From an uncultured Cytophagales bacterium (GTDB lineage: Bacteria > Bacteroidota > Bacteroidia > Cytophagales > Cyclobacteriaceae): a stretch of DNA of 64,000 nucleotides. The stretch covers positions 1-64,000 of the forward strand of contig CAJXNP010000002.1 in assembly GCA_913057175.1 (NCBI GenBank), read 5' to 3'. Made by a program: the position numbers and the translations under genes. Below, piece after piece: positions 1-10,542 of the stretch (positions are counted from its first letter, which is position 1; each line of letters starts with the position of its first letter). The notes under the pieces were generated by a model. The model searched no databases. It saw nothing but the letters and a program-made list of their open reading frames with translations, and was not told the DNA's origin.

Positions 1-159
1 GTACTCCTTATGTGGATACATATGGGTTCGCAGCATAAAAATTGTAATATTTTTATTGCTTAAGTCTTAGAATACTGGCGGGGAATATTGGTGTTTTTAA
101 CAGGATGAAATCGATTTATTACAACAATATTTCCTATGAGTTTGTAATGCTAAAATAGG

Positions 160-984
160 CTATTTAGCATAAAGGTCTAAATATTTTTTCATGCTTTCCT
201 GTAGCTCCTGAGCAGACCGGGCGGCGGCCTCTCCAAAATCTTTTTCAGAAGAAGAATAAATGATGCCCCTGGATGAATTCACCAACAACCCACAATCTGA
301 GTTCATTCCGTATTTTGATACTTCCTCCAGACTTCCACCCTGCGCACCTACGCCGGGCACCAGCAGGAAATGCTTAGGTGCTAACTTTCGGACATTGGCT
401 AACTCTGCAGCCTGGGTCGCCCCGACCACATACATCATGTTATTGTCATTACCCCATTGCTGGCTTTTAGTCAAGACCCTTTCATACAACTTTTCCCTGT
501 CCAATTCCTGCAGCTGGATGTACTGAAAATCCTCACTTCCTTTGTTAGAGGTCAAAGCAAGAAGGATGACCCATTTATTTTTGAATTTCAGAAATGGGCT
601 GACGGAATCTTCGCCCATGTAAGGAGCAACCGTAACGGAATCAAAATCCATGTTTTCAAAAAATGCCCGGGCATAAAGCGTTGACGTATTACCAATATCA
701 CCTCGTTTGGCATCCGCGATCGTAAATATATTTTCAGGAATGTAATCAAGGGTTTTTTGCAGGCTTTCCCAGCCATTTGCCCCCAGGGCTTCATAAAAGG
801 CAATGTTGGGTTTATAGGCCACGCAATACTCATGGGTATGATCAATGATGATCTTGTTAAACTCAAAAACAGGGTCTTTTTCTTTGAGAAGAAAGGATGG
901 GATCTTTTGAATATCGGTGTCCAGTCCAATGCAGAGAAAAGATTTTTTTGCTTTTATCTGCTTTACTATTTCTGATTTTGTCAT
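160..984 (-). CDS. pyrF: Orotidine 5'-phosphate decarboxylase (type 2)
   Basis: This enzyme decarboxylates OMP to UMP, the last step of de novo pyrimidine synthesis, in the cytoplasm. The 274-residue length and the spacing of motifs fit the longer type 2 OMP decarboxylase group. The catalytic Asp-Lys-x-x-x-Asp motif is visible as [10 protein letters not shown] at residues 91-100, and the N-terminal CIGLDTD segment (18-24) is the substrate-binding strand. A late glycine-rich [11 protein letters not shown] segment fits the phosphate-binding part of the barrel. It is separated from the next minus-strand gene by 215 bases carrying a dispersed repeat, so it is probably its own unit. pyrD, the preceding pathway step but one, lies 3.4 kb upstream on the same strand. 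Confidence 0.95.
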   Translation of the reverse strand: MTKSEIVKQIKAKKSFLCIGLDTDIQKIPSFLLKEKDPVFEFNKIIIDHTHEYCVAYKPNIAFYEALGANGWESLQKTLDYIPENIFTIADAKRGDIGNTSTLYARAFFENMDFDSVTVAPYMGEDSVSPFLKFKNKWVILLALTSNKGSEDFQYIQLQELDREKLYERVLTKSQQWGNDNNMMYVVGATQAAELANVRKLAPKHFLLVPGVGAQGGSLEEVSKYGMNSDCGLLVNSSRGIIYSSSEKDFGEAAARSAQELQESMKKYLDLYAK

Positions 985-1062
985 TATAAAAAGTTAGGTC
1001 TTTCAAAAGCCCTGGCATTATAATGATACCAAATTTCATTTTGAGTCAAAGGCTATAAACAT

Positions 1063-1090
1063 CCCCCTAACCCCCTTCAAAGGGGGAATT
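1063..1090. repeat. Dispersed C-rich palindromic repeat, copy 1
   Basis: A run reading CCCCCTAACCCCC is followed by a short spacer and AAGGGGGAATT, so the second C block can fold back on the G block. A second copy in opposite orientation lies at 10543-10579. Elements of this look are common between genes in Bacteroidota genomes. The rest of the 985-1199 gap shows nothing further. Confidence 0.6.
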
Positions 1091-1199
1091 ATCGTTCTAG
1101 TAGATTATAAGGCTGTTTTAAAGGTATTGACTCTCGATTTAGACTATTCTTTGGCGTCATATTTTTGCATGTGTAACTATTGAGACAACCTCTCAATTG

Positions 1200-1856
1200 T
1201 TATCTTAAATCAACTACTTCTACATCCGGATGGGCAGCAACGTCGAATTCAAATACGCTGTCGCTAACATTTGATTGTGGGGTGAACCCACTCATTTTAT
1301 AAGAATAAACGGATCCCGATTTATCAAAAATCTCCATAAAATCAACCGTGTTTTCCGAAGCATCTATTTCAAGTTTGATCTTGATCAGATCTTCAAATTG
1401 ATCAGAATCAGGCAAGGGCTGCAATTCCACCACATTATAACTGCGGGGACCTGATTTTTTTTCTTCCACAAACCGGTATTTATATCCTTCCTGGTACCCG
1501 TTGTAAATTGTTACAGGAGTCATGTCACCTTCATCTTCCTCAAAGTCATCGATATTGACCTCATTCACATCACTAAAATAAGTCCACACCGTTTCGCCGT
1601 TGTTGTAAACTTCCTGGTCACCGATGGTGAGCTTAAATTTGTCTTGCTTGACAATGATACTTCCCGAATATTGTTCGCTGATGTTCTCCACACGATTCTC
1701 CATCTTGTTCACAAAATTAACCTTGTAAGCTGGCAAATCCCTGTACTTGGTACTCATTTCATCAAGAATCGCCTTTGCTTTTTCTTCTTGCTGCGCATGA
1801 GCTGTAAAAACGGAAATCAGCAATGCCAGAATTAACAGTATCTTCTTCATCTTCAA
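1200..1856 (-). CDS. LolA-like outer-membrane lipoprotein carrier protein
   Basis: This is a periplasmic protein of the LolA family, which shuttles lipoproteins from the inner to the outer membrane. Residues 1-22 form a clear signal peptide (MKMKKILLILALLISVFTAHA) with a probable cut after AHA. The mature part follows the LolA pattern: an N-terminal helix, then the KVNFVNKM strand, a VKQDKFKLTIGDQEVYNNGE hairpin, and a C-terminal strand ending in FEFDVAAHPDVEVVDLR. The 218-residue length is normal. It lies 6 bases behind ftsK, which fits the ftsK-lolA pairing seen in many bacteria. It has no lipobox, as expected for the soluble carrier. Confidence 0.85.
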   Translation of the reverse strand: MKMKKILLILALLISVFTAHAQQEEKAKAILDEMSTKYRDLPAYKVNFVNKMENRVENISEQYSGSIIVKQDKFKLTIGDQEVYNNGETVWTYFSDVNEVNIDDFEEDEGDMTPVTIYNGYQEGYKYRFVEEKKSGPRSYNVVELQPLPDSDQFEDLIKIKLEIDASENTVDFMEIFDKSGSVYSYKMSGFTPQSNVSDSVFEFDVAAHPDVEVVDLR

Positions 1857-1862
1857 AATATA

Positions 1863-4304
1863 TTAATTGTTTTGATATATGTCATTCAATTTTTGTTCCA
1901 AACTATATTCATCCGTGATCAAGACCTCCCGGGCTTTGCTTCCTTCAAACGGACCGACAATTCCTGCAGCTTCCAGCTGATCGATCAAACGACCGGCCCG
2001 GTTATATCCCAACTTCAGTTTGCGTTGTATCAACGAAGTCGATCCCTGCTGGTGCCTTACGATCAAACGTGCTGCATCCTCGAACATGCTATCCCGGTCA
2101 GCCAGATCAACAGCTCCGGCAGCGCCCGATTCTTCATCACCGTGATATTCCGGCAGCAAGTAGGCTGATTCATACCCCCTTTGATTGCCAACAAAGTCGC
2201 ATAAACTTTCAACTTCCGCCGTATCCATAAACGGGCATTGGAGCCTGACCAGTTCAGATCCCAGAGAAAACAGCATATCGCCCATTCCTACCAGCTGATC
2301 TGCCCCTCCCATATCGAGAATGGTCCGTGAGTCAATTTTAGATGTTACCCTAAAAGACATCCTGGCCGGGAAGTTTGCTTTGATCACACCCGTGATGACA
2401 TTCACCGATGGCCGTTGAGTTGCCAGTATTAAATGGATCCCGATTGCCCGGGCAACGGCTGCCAACCTGGCGATCGGGTTTTCAATCTCTTTGCCGGCGG
2501 TGACCATCAGATCCGCCAACTCATCAATTACTAAGACAATGTAAGGCAGGTAGCGATGTCCTTTCTCAGGATTGAGGTTCCTGGAAATAAATTTTTTGTT
2601 ATACTCCTTCAGGTTTCGGCAACCGGCCTCTTTTAACAAGGATAATCGGTCATCCATTTCGATGCACAAAGCATTGAGGGTGTAGATCACCTTTTTTGTA
2701 TCCGTAATGATGGCTTCTTCATTATCCGGCAGGGTGGCCAGAAAATGCCGCTCCAGCTTATTGTAAAGTGTCAACTCCACCTTTTTCGGATCTACCAAAA
2801 CAAATTTCAATTGCGAAGGATGTTTCTTATAGATCAATGAAGCCAGCATGACATTCAAACCAACAGATTTACCTTGTCCTGTGGCACCAGCCATCAACAG
2901 GTGTGGCATTTTTGACAAATCGGAGACATACACTTCATTGGAGATGGTCTTGCCAAGGATGACAGGTAATTCATAGGAGCTCTTTGAAAACTTCTCAGTG
3001 CTCAGAACCGATTTCATGGAAACCATTTCCCTGTTCTTATTAGGCACTTCTATACCGATGGTACCTTTACCAGGAATGGGAGCAATGATCCTGATCCCCA
3101 AAGCTGCCAGGCTCAAAGCGATGTCATCCTCCAGGTTTTTGATCCTGGAAATTTTCACCCCGGCATCGGGAATGATCTCATATAAGGTCACGGTCGGGCC
3201 GATGGTCGCTTTGATGCTGGAAATCCCGATTTTAAAATTGGTCAGTGTCTCGACAATTTTATTTTTGTTTTGCTCCAGTTCGTCCTTCGTGACTTTTATG
3301 TGGCCACTTTCATATTCATTCAACAATTCAAGATCCGGGTATTTGTAACTACTCAGATCAAGTGTTGGATCATAATTTTCAATGGCACTGATCCTCTTTT
3401 CTTCAACGCTTTGTCCGATTGAAAAATCGGGTTCACTATCTTCCTTTTTCGTATCAACAGTTTTTTCCGGAACCGGAGGAGTAAAATCTTCAAATTCTAT
3501 GTCATTGTCCTCTTCTTTCTCAACAACCAGTTCTTCAATACTTAGATTAATGTCTTTGTTTTTATTGACTGATTGATTTTTCTCCTTGATCACCCAGCTT
3601 TCCTGTTCGATCATTTCTTCATCCGATCTGGATACCGCTTTATCTAATTCCGAATCATTTTGCATCATATTTTTTAATGATTCACCAGAGAACAGATAAG
3701 TGATGTTAAAAAAGAAGATAACAAAAATGAGCAGGGATAACAGCAGTACGATAAATGTTCCCCAACCAAACAGGCTTTCCATTAAAATGGCAAACTCGAA
3801 ACCAATTCCCCCACTAAGGTAGGCCAGTGATTTCGGTGAAGTCGGGTCCAATGTCAGGTAGCCCAGCAATGTACTTAGCCAGATCAAAAAGAAAGCGGTG
3901 AAATAAAATGTCCTTTTGATAGAGACAATTTCCTTTCTGGAAACAATGTAGTATCCGATAATAAAAAAGAAAGGCGGCAATACAAATGAAGCCACACCAA
4001 ACCACTTGTAAATGAACAGATTGGCAACTATCGCTCCCAGCACGCCCACCCAGTTTTCAGCTTCCTTCCCGGAATCCAGGATGCTTGAGCTTCCAAATGC
4101 TTCTACCACACTCTGATCACTCTGGCCTGTAAAAAGGTAGGAAGTAAAAGCTGTAAATAAGTAGAATGAAATTGCTATTAATAGCAAGCCCATGCTAAGG
4201 TGAAATCTTCTGTCCTTAAAAAATGTACCTGAGCTTTTTTTTGTTGATTTCTTTTTGGCAGAAGTAGCCTTCGTTTCCTTATATGTGTTCTTTGCTTTTG
4301 CCAT
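1863..4304 (-). CDS. ftsK: DNA translocase FtsK/SpoIIIE
   Basis: This septum-anchored DNA pump moves the chromosome terminus through the closing septum and activates XerCD recombination. Residues 1-30 are a basic cytoplasmic tail. Hydrophobic segments lie at about 36-60, 88-122, 132-152 and 183-205. A charged, poorly conserved linker runs from about 210 to 320. The RecA-like motor follows, with Walker A GATGQGKS at 473-480 and Walker B LVIDEL at 591-596. A winged-helix gamma domain that would read KOPS-like signals occupies about 745-805. At 813 residues it has the short linker typical of the SpoIIIE/Bacteroidota type rather than E. coli FtsK. It lies between pyrD and the lolA-like gene in one compact run. 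Confidence 0.95.
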   Translation of the reverse strand: MAKAKNTYKETKATSAKKKSTKKSSGTFFKDRRFHLSMGLLLIAISFYLFTAFTSYLFTGQSDQSVVEAFGSSSILDSGKEAENWVGVLGAIVANLFIYKWFGVASFVLPPFFFIIGYYIVSRKEIVSIKRTFYFTAFFLIWLSTLLGYLTLDPTSPKSLAYLSGGIGFEFAILMESLFGWGTFIVLLLSLLIFVIFFFNITYLFSGESLKNMMQNDSELDKAVSRSDEEMIEQESWVIKEKNQSVNKNKDINLSIEELVVEKEEDNDIEFEDFTPPVPEKTVDTKKEDSEPDFSIGQSVEEKRISAIENYDPTLDLSSYKYPDLELLNEYESGHIKVTKDELEQNKNKIVETLTNFKIGISSIKATIGPTVTLYEIIPDAGVKISRIKNLEDDIALSLAALGIRIIAPIPGKGTIGIEVPNKNREMVSMKSVLSTEKFSKSSYELPVILGKTISNEVYVSDLSKMPHLLMAGATGQGKSVGLNVMLASLIYKKHPSQLKFVLVDPKKVELTLYNKLERHFLATLPDNEEAIITDTKKVIYTLNALCIEMDDRLSLLKEAGCRNLKEYNKKFISRNLNPEKGHRYLPYIVLVIDELADLMVTAGKEIENPIARLAAVARAIGIHLILATQRPSVNVITGVIKANFPARMSFRVTSKIDSRTILDMGGADQLVGMGDMLFSLGSELVRLQCPFMDTAEVESLCDFVGNQRGYESAYLLPEYHGDEESGAAGAVDLADRDSMFEDAARLIVRHQQGSTSLIQRKLKLGYNRAGRLIDQLEAAGIVGPFEGSKAREVLITDEYSLEQKLNDIYQNN

Positions 4305-4385
4305 AAAAGCACAAAACTAAGTTAAATGTTTAAATATTCTGCTATACTTTTCAGAATAACCTAAAAATCGATGACGTTTGAAAAT

Positions 4386-5432
4386 TTAGCTATTTGTAAA
4401 CGTTTTTAGTATCTGTTTATTGATTTTTTTTATTAATGACGGACCTTCATAAATAAAACCTGTATAAACCTGTATCAGGTCAGCTCCGGCCTTCAACTTT
4501 TCAATAGCATCTGCCGGGGACATAATTCCTCCTACACCAATAACCGGAAAGCTGTTATGGGAGTTTTCCTTTAAAAATTTTATCACCTCTGTGGATCTCT
4601 TTTTAACGGGTTTACCACTCAATCCCCCTGGGCCCATTTCTGATACTATATTATTATCAGTCAGGAGCCCTTCACGGGAAATGGTCGTATTGGTAGCAAT
4701 GACTCCCGCAATTTTTGTTTCCTTCATGATATCAATGATGTCCATCAATTGTTCATCGGTCAGATCAGGAGCTATTTTAAGTAAGATGGGCTTGGGTTTC
4801 TTTTTGTTCAAATTTCGGGTCTGCAATCTTTTCAGAAGCTTTTCCAGGGGTTCCTTTTCCTGAAGCTGTCGCAAATTGGGCGTATTGGGCGAGCTGACGT
4901 TGACTACGAAATAGTCTACGTAATCAAATAATGATTCAAAGCATATTTCATAGTCGCGCTCTGCATCTTCATTTGGAGTGATTTTATTTTTCCCGATATT
5001 CCCTCCTATTATAATATTGGAGTTTCGTTCCTTTAGACTTTTGACAACCTCATCCACTCCCTTATTATTGAAGCCCATTCTGTTGATCAACCCCCCGTCT
5101 TCCGGAAGCCGGAATAACCGAGGTTTGGAATTGCCCGGCTGTGGCTTCGGAGTAACCGTTCCGATCTCAATAAATCCAAAGCCGAAATGGCTGAATTCGT
5201 CAACCAATGATGCATTTTTATCAAATCCCGCTGCCAGACCAACCGGATTGGGAAATCGGATCCCAAACAGATCACGCTCCAGCCTTTTATTCTTTTTTGA
5301 ATAAAACAATTCTGCGATTGCCGATGCACCGGGAATTTTAAAGATTAACCGAAGGAGCGAAAATGTTAAGTTATGAGCCTGTTCCGGAGAAAAAATAAAT
5401 AGAAGTGGCCTTACTAAGATTTTATAAAACAA
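4386..5432 (-). CDS. pyrD: Dihydroorotate dehydrogenase (quinone), class 2
   Basis: This FMN enzyme oxidises dihydroorotate to orotate with the quinone pool as acceptor, the fourth step of pyrimidine synthesis, at the inner membrane. The N-terminal helix pair (residues 1-45) is the membrane-docking part that marks class 2. The FMN/orotate signature GFDKNA lies at 69-74, and the catalytic serine loop NVSSPNTPN at 178-186 has serine in place of the class 1 cysteine. GVGGIMSP and [10 protein letters not shown] near the C terminus bind the FMN phosphate. At 348 residues it is full length. It is 11 bases downstream of a conserved hypothetical gene, so it belongs to the same transcript. Confidence 0.96.
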   Translation of the reverse strand: MFYKILVRPLLFIFSPEQAHNLTFSLLRLIFKIPGASAIAELFYSKKNKRLERDLFGIRFPNPVGLAAGFDKNASLVDEFSHFGFGFIEIGTVTPKPQPGNSKPRLFRLPEDGGLINRMGFNNKGVDEVVKSLKERNSNIIIGGNIGKNKITPNEDAERDYEICFESLFDYVDYFVVNVSSPNTPNLRQLQEKEPLEKLLKRLQTRNLNKKKPKPILLKIAPDLTDEQLMDIIDIMKETKIAGVIATNTTISREGLLTDNNIVSEMGPGGLSGKPVKKRSTEVIKFLKENSHNSFPVIGVGGIMSPADAIEKLKAGADLIQVYTGFIYEGPSLIKKINKQILKTFTNS

Positions 5433-5443
5433 CTGAAAAATTT

Positions 5444-6016
5444 TTAAAGTGTACTGATCCTTCTTCTTACAATGGAATCCACTCTTTCCAAAAGTTTTGA
5501 CGGAGCGAATGTCCTCCAGTTATCGATCTCTAATTCTCCGCCAAAATTAACATAATAATCAATATTATACTTCTTCCATTCATCCAAAATAAAATCCCTG
5601 AAACCTATTGTGACGATCCACCCTTCTTCCAGCTCATCAAACCATTCCTCATAGTAGCAGTCATCCGATCCATGAAAATTAAAGACGTTTTCACCAATCA
5701 AAAGGAATTTGTTAATACCATTCATTGAAAAGTGCTCGATAATATTCCTTTTGAGCAGCATGATGTCATTGTTGATGGCATCGTTCCATTCTCCGATAAA
5801 TTCCATTATAATGGAGCCCCCTTCATAATCGGCAAAAAGAACTTTTAAATAAAGTGTGTCTGAGCCAAAATAGTCCCAAGCAGGATCGATATAATAGTTG
5901 TAGACCGATTCGGTATACAGATCATAGTTATATACTTTTCCGTGAAATGGTGAGATTTCATCATAGGAGGAATCGTAAAAATTTAACCATCTGGAGTATG
6001 GTTCTATCTCGTGCAT
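5444..6016 (-). CDS. Conserved hypothetical protein, Bacteroidota type
   Basis: This is a soluble 190-residue acidic protein with no signal peptide or membrane segment. It is rich in aromatic residues: the N-terminal third reads [19 protein letters not shown] and is followed by several Tyr/Asp pairs. From memory, proteins of this look ([41 protein letters not shown]) recur as unannotated genes across Bacteroidota; no function is known to me. It sits 12 bases behind the cytochrome b5-like gene and 11 bases ahead of pyrD, so it is cotranscribed with both. I assign no function. Confidence 0.75.
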   Translation of the reverse strand: MHEIEPYSRWLNFYDSSYDEISPFHGKVYNYDLYTESVYNYYIDPAWDYFGSDTLYLKVLFADYEGGSIIMEFIGEWNDAINNDIMLLKRNIIEHFSMNGINKFLLIGENVFNFHGSDDCYYEEWFDELEEGWIVTIGFRDFILDEWKKYNIDYYVNFGGELEIDNWRTFAPSKLLERVDSIVRRRISTL

Positions 6017-6028
6017 CGCAGATCACAT

Positions 6029-6259
6029 TTAGTCTTTCAATTTACCAACGGGCTCAAACTTTTCAAATACTTTTTCAGTGTGCGGAGCATCTTTTAATTC
6101 GTCTGTCAGATCCTGACCTGCCCAGTGCTCGTAGTGTGTACCATTTTTCCATAATCGGGAAGAGCCAAGATCATAAATGATGCCTTTATAGGAAACCCAG
6201 ATTTCTTCTTTATCTTGTCCGTTTCTTAGTGAAAGTTGTGATCTGGTAAAAATTTTCAT
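6029..6259 (-). CDS. Small cytochrome b5-like heme/steroid-binding domain protein
   Basis: This 76-residue protein consists almost entirely of one cytochrome b5-like domain. WVSYKGIIYDLGSSRLW is the first core strand pair. HYEHWAGQDLTDELKDAPH carries the two histidine positions expected around the heme pocket, and KFEPVGKL is the closing helix-strand. The match is to the stand-alone predicted heme/steroid-binding proteins (COG4892 type) rather than to membrane cytochrome b5. It has no membrane anchor or signal peptide. It opens the minus-strand run leading into pyrD and ftsK. A role as an electron carrier for pyrD is conceivable but is only inference from position. Confidence 0.8.
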   Translation of the reverse strand: MKIFTRSQLSLRNGQDKEEIWVSYKGIIYDLGSSRLWKNGTHYEHWAGQDLTDELKDAPHTEKVFEKFEPVGKLKD

Positions 6260-6528
6260 TTGCTATTAAAAATAGGATAAACAGGAGATTAATTTTTAAT
6301 TAATTTATCTTTACTCTTTATTTGTAAATAATATTCAATAAACAGATGCTTTGATTCCAAAGTTACTTGCTTCAAAACATCCGGTAATTTTTTACTTTAA
6401 TATTGGATAAAGAAAATTATTTGAATAATAAATTTAACTTATTTTATATTTTTTTGCATTTTTATGCGTCGATTGCAAGATTAAAAAACACGTGTAAATA
6501 AGCGAAAGTTCATTTTTATTATCTATCA

Positions 6529-7713
6529 ATGGGGGTAGTCATTCCAATTATTTTGGTCATTGTTTGTTGTCTGATTATATGGAGGGCAAGTGACGGTTTT
6601 GCGGCGGCATCTGATTTTATCGGCAGAAATTTATCTGAAGGAGTCAGAGGTGCAACCATCAATGCAATTGGCAGCTCATTGCCGGAAGTATTTACATCCC
6701 TTTTCTTCCTTTTTTACCTGAAAGATGTGGATGGTTTTTCCGGAGGAATTGGAACGACGGCCGGAAGCGCTATTTTCAATTCGATGATCATTCCGGCATT
6801 TGTGATACTGGTTGTCATATTTACCGGTGTTGCAAGGAACATTACTGTCTCGCGTAAAGTTTTGCGAAGGGATGGTTTTTCCCTGATCATAGCAGAGTTG
6901 ATTTTCATCATGCTGATAAGCGGCTCAGTCTTATACTGGTGGCATGGGTTTATCCTAATGGTGATCTATGTTATTTACCTGATTTACATGTTTGTCACCA
7001 TGAAAAAGCCAAATATTATTCATCCACATCATGTGGGGGATATGAAACTTCATGGCGAAGAAGAAACAACTCTTTGGAATGCCATTACAACATTCGATCT
7101 GGAAAGGCTGATCATAGGAAAACGGGAAATGAACACCTGGAATGCCTGGCTGCTACTCTCCATCGCCACTTTCTGGATAGCTTTTGTTTGTCTGGTATTG
7201 GTTCAGGCTTGTGAATGGATTGGCAGCGATGTTTATACCATCCCCTACCTGGGGGAATTCCAGGGGCTTAACATTCCGATCATGTTTGTGGCCGTAATAC
7301 TGGCTTCGGCGGCTTCAAGTGTCCCCGACACCATCATTTCAATGAACGATGCAAGAAAAGGAAATTACGACGATGCTATTTCGAACGCCTTGGGCAGTAA
7401 CATTTTTGACATCTGTTTTGCGATGGGATTTCCACTTTTCCTTTATACCCTGATTTACGGCCCTATCCAAATGCATGATGAGATTATTGACTTAAGCAGT
7501 GAGCTGAGAATGTTACTCCTTTTGCTTACCGTTCTTGCCTTTCTTGTTTATGTTTTCAGGAAAGTCATCAAAGAAATGCAGGCGTATTTACTCCTCGGGA
7601 TATACTTTATTTTCACGTTATATGTGGTTGGAAGGGGTGCAGAAAATGAGTTTGCTGAGCAGATTGCGGAGACCCTGAGGCATATGGTCAGCTATTTGAA
7701 TATATTTCAATAA
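6529..7713 (+). CDS. Sodium/calcium exchanger family membrane protein
   Basis: This is an integral inner-membrane antiporter of the CaCA superfamily, expected to expel Ca2+ (or K+) in exchange for Na+ or H+. It has about ten hydrophobic segments over 394 residues. Both alpha repeats are present: alpha-1 around residue 40-55 with NAIGSSLPEVFTS, and alpha-2 around 265-300 with ASSVPDTIISMNDARKG followed by NALGSNIFD. The GSS-x-PE and SSVPD motifs carry the acidic ion-binding residues. A short hydrophilic loop (about 160-200) separates the halves. It is monocistronic; the gene on its left is divergent. Substrate specificity cannot be read from sequence alone. Confidence 0.85.
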   Translation: MGVVIPIILVIVCCLIIWRASDGFAAASDFIGRNLSEGVRGATINAIGSSLPEVFTSLFFLFYLKDVDGFSGGIGTTAGSAIFNSMIIPAFVILVVIFTGVARNITVSRKVLRRDGFSLIIAELIFIMLISGSVLYWWHGFILMVIYVIYLIYMFVTMKKPNIIHPHHVGDMKLHGEEETTLWNAITTFDLERLIIGKREMNTWNAWLLLSIATFWIAFVCLVLVQACEWIGSDVYTIPYLGEFQGLNIPIMFVAVILASAASSVPDTIISMNDARKGNYDDAISNALGSNIFDICFAMGFPLFLYTLIYGPIQMHDEIIDLSSELRMLLLLLTVLAFLVYVFRKVIKEMQAYLLLGIYFIFTLYVVGRGAENEFAEQIAETLRHMVSYLNIFQ

Positions 7714-8029
7714 TACCGCTGTTTTTTATCAAATTTCAATTTTATTAAGCAAATTGATTCTTCATTATAAAAAAATCATAAAATAAGTTTGGTTTTTTCC
7801 TATTCCTCAATTTATTCGAAGAATCTTTAGAAAAGCCGAGTCAGATGATTGAAAAGTCTTTACATTCATTCGATCAAATAGGTTTGGTTGTTAAGGTCTT
7901 ATTAATGATATTGCGGGGAATGATTTGAAATTTCAGCATTATAATCAACATATAATTCTTTACATGAAACAAAATTTAAAATTTTGTTCTTCAATTTTTT
8001 ACAAAAACAAAATAAAATCCTGATAACTT
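7714..8029. other. Intergenic region upstream of hppA with candidate -7 elements
   Basis: This 316-base AT-rich gap has no open reading frame worth calling. Two perfect TAnnTTTG matches occur on the plus strand, at 7784-7791 (TAAGTTTG) and 7879-7886 (TAGGTTTG). Neither has a -33 TTTG at the usual spacing. A near-palindrome of ACAAAATTT with AAATTTTGT lies at about 7968-7989, just ahead of hppA. A long leader for hppA is therefore likely, but I recognise no riboswitch. Confidence 0.3.
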
Positions 8030-10396
8030 ATGGAAAGCTTATTGTACATTTTGCCCTTATCGGGCGTTATTGCACTACTTTTCGTTTTTTGGCGAACTGC
8101 GTGGGTAAAAAAACAAGAAGTAGGTACAGAGACCATGGCGAAAATCGCTCATAATATCGCCATTGGTGCGATGGCATTTTTAAAAGCCGAATACAAAGTC
8201 CTATCAATTTTTGTTGTTTCTGTTGCCATACTACTAGCCTACAAAGGCTCGACAGAAGCAGATTCAAATTCATTGGTTGCACTTTCCTTTATAGTTGGTG
8301 CATTGTGCTCGGGATTGGCCGGATTCATGGGAATGAGAGTTGCTACGAAGGCAAACGTCCGTACTACGAATGCTGCAAGAACATCCCTTGGCAAAGCGCT
8401 GGAAGTAGCCTTTGCAGGAGGGTCAGTAATGGGACTGGGAGTTGTTGGTCTGGGAGTACTTGGACTGAGCATTCTTTTTATTGTTTATAATCAATATATC
8501 GGTGCCGACTGGAGCATTGTAAAAGTCCTCAATGTACTGGCAGGATTTTCACTTGGAGCATCTTCCATCGCATTCTTCGCCCGTGTCGGTGGAGGAATTT
8601 ATACGAAGGCTGCTGATGTAGGAGCTGACCTGGTTGGTAAAGTAGAAGCCGGTATTCCGGAGGATCACCCTTTAAATCCTGCTACCATTGCTGACAATGT
8701 AGGCGACAACGTCGGCGATGTAGCAGGGATGGGCGCTGACCTTTTCGAATCGTACGTAGGCTCGATCATCGGTACGATGGTTCTAGGTGCTGCGTTCGTT
8801 GCACTTCCTGAGTTTACAGAACAATTTAATGGATTAGGTGCTGTACTCTTACCATTGGTACTGGCCGCTGCAGGGATCATTGTTTCCATTTTGGGAACTT
8901 TCTTTGTCAGAGTAAAAGAAGGCGGAAACCCACAAAAGGCATTAAATACCGGGGAATTTGGTTCTTCCATATTCATGATCATAGCATCTTATTTCATCAT
9001 CGACTATATGCTGCCTTCCAGCTGGACAATAGGAGATAGCACGTATTCCTCAATGGGAGTATTTTGGTCAACCATTGCCGGTTTGATTGCCGGTTTGGGA
9101 ATTGGGCAGATCACAGAATATTATACCGGAACAGGTACCCCTCCTGTAAAAGCCATCACACGGCAATCACTTACCGGTTCTGCAACAAATATTATCGCTG
9201 GCCTTGGTGTGGGAATGATGTCAACGGCCATTCCAATTATACTAATAGCCGCAGCGATATTGATCTCTTTCAATTTTGCCGGCTTATACGGAATTGCGAT
9301 AGCCGCTGTAGGAATGCTGGCTAATACAGGTATTCAGCTTGCCGTCGATGCTTATGGACCTATTTCAGATAACGCCGGAGGTATTGCCGAGATGTCCAAA
9401 CTTCCGAAAGAGGTTCGAAAAAGAACAGATAAACTTGACGCAGTAGGTAACACTACAGCTGCTATCGGAAAAGGATTTGCCATCGGTTCAGCTGCATTGA
9501 CTGCTCTGGCCTTATTTGCCGCCTTTATGCAGCAGGCAAACCTTGAATCCATTAATATCAGCAAGCCAACGGTAATGGCAGGATTATTCTTAGGTGCGAT
9601 GCTGCCATTTGTTTTTTCTGCCTTGGCTATGAATGCAGTTGGACGAGCTGCCATGTCAATGATCGAAGAAGTCAGGCGACAGTTTCATGAGATCCCGGCA
9701 TTAAAAGATGCATTGGCCATTATGAAGAAATATGATGCTGATCTCGAAAAAGCGACAGAAGAAGAAATGAAGGTTTTCAATGCTGCAGATGACGCTGCCC
9801 AATACGATAAATGTGTGGAAATATCTACAAAAGCCTCTATCAAGGAAATGATCCTTCCGGGCATACTTGGCGTCGCAGTACCTGTTCTGGTTGGCTTTAT
9901 TGCCGGCGCAGAAATGCTGGGAGGACTACTCGCAGGGGTGACCGTTGCCGGAGTATTGATGGCAATTTTCCAGTCAAATGCCGGTGGTGCATGGGATAAT
10001 GCCAAGAAAATGTTTGAAGAGGGAGTTGAAGTGAATGGTCAAACCTATTTCAAAGGCTCTGATCCACACAAGGCAGCGGTTGTTGGAGACACAGTTGGAG
10101 ATCCATTTAAAGATACCTCCGGTCCTTCATTAAATATCCTTCTAAAACTGATGTCTGTGGTTGCTTTGGTGATTGCTCCTTCAATAGCAATTGTTGAACC
10201 AACACCTGAAGCAGATACCCATGTAAAAACAGAAGAAACAGTTTCTTCCTTATATGAGAATCAAAAGGAAGTATTTATAAACGAAACGGAAGAAGTGACA
10301 AAGGAAAACATCGTTCACCTAAACGATTATCTTGTACAGGTTTTACCGGTAACAGAGAAAATTTCAAAACAGGTGAATTTACCCTTTGTGGAATAA
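8030..10396 (+). CDS. hppA: Membrane-bound ion-pumping pyrophosphatase, probably K+-dependent and Na+-pumping
   Basis: The protein hydrolyses cytoplasmic pyrophosphate and pumps Na+ and/or H+ outward. It has about 16 hydrophobic segments. The pyrophosphate-binding loop [11 protein letters not shown] (197-207) and DNVGDNVGD (222-230) carry the Mg-binding aspartates. [10 protein letters not shown] has alanine where K+-independent enzymes have lysine, which predicts K+ dependence. The glutamate at 240 in DLFESYVGS is in the position known from Na+-transporting members, so Na+ or mixed Na+/H+ transport is likely. The usual family end is near [20 protein letters not shown]; here about 75 further polar residues follow, an unusual cytosolic or periplasmic tail. 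A strong terminator lies 23 bases downstream. Confidence 0.93.
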   Translation: MESLLYILPLSGVIALLFVFWRTAWVKKQEVGTETMAKIAHNIAIGAMAFLKAEYKVLSIFVVSVAILLAYKGSTEADSNSLVALSFIVGALCSGLAGFMGMRVATKANVRTTNAARTSLGKALEVAFAGGSVMGLGVVGLGVLGLSILFIVYNQYIGADWSIVKVLNVLAGFSLGASSIAFFARVGGGIYTKAADVGADLVGKVEAGIPEDHPLNPATIADNVGDNVGDVAGMGADLFESYVGSIIGTMVLGAAFVALPEFTEQFNGLGAVLLPLVLAAAGIIVSILGTFFVRVKEGGNPQKALNTGEFGSSIFMIIASYFIIDYMLPSSWTIGDSTYSSMGVFWSTIAGLIAGLGIGQITEYYTGTGTPPVKAITRQSLTGSATNIIAGLGVGMMSTAIPIILIAAAILISFNFAGLYGIAIAAVGMLANTGIQLAVDAYGPISDNAGGIAEMSKLPKEVRKRTDKLDAVGNTTAAIGKGFAIGSAALTALALFAAFMQQANLESINISKPTVMAGLFLGAMLPFVFSALAMNAVGRAAMSMIEEVRRQFHEIPALKDALAIMKKYDADLEKATEEEMKVFNAADDAAQYDKCVEISTKASIKEMILPGILGVAVPVLVGFIAGAEMLGGLLAGVTVAGVLMAIFQSNAGGAWDNAKKMFEEGVEVNGQTYFKGSDPHKAAVVGDTVGDPFKDTSGPSLNILLKLMSVVALVIAPSIAIVEPTPEADTHVKTEETVSSLYENQKEVFINETEEVTKENIVHLNDYLVQVLPVTEKISKQVNLPFVE

Positions 10397-10418
10397 AATA
10401 TTCTATCATTTGAAATGC

Positions 10419-10447
10419 AAAGCGGGCAAATTTGTCCGCTTTTTTTG
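10419..10447 (+). terminator. Rho-independent terminator of hppA
   Basis: Arms AAAGCGG (10419-10425) and CCGCTTT (10436-10442) extend inward through a nearly fully palindromic centre. They are followed by a run of T residues. It sits 23 bases after the hppA stop codon. Confidence 0.85.
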
Positions 10448-10542
10448 TTTTGAATCAATCCTTTTCAGATTTTTGCATCCTGAAAATTTAATTAACTTAA
10501 TCAGAGTTCGATTAGACACTGTGAAAAAATCAATAGAAAACA

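Noticed and set aside
149-168. Hairpin GCTAAAATAG/GCTATTTAGC at the pyrF end as a terminator
   Set aside because: It overlaps the pyrF stop region and has no T run on the pyrF strand.
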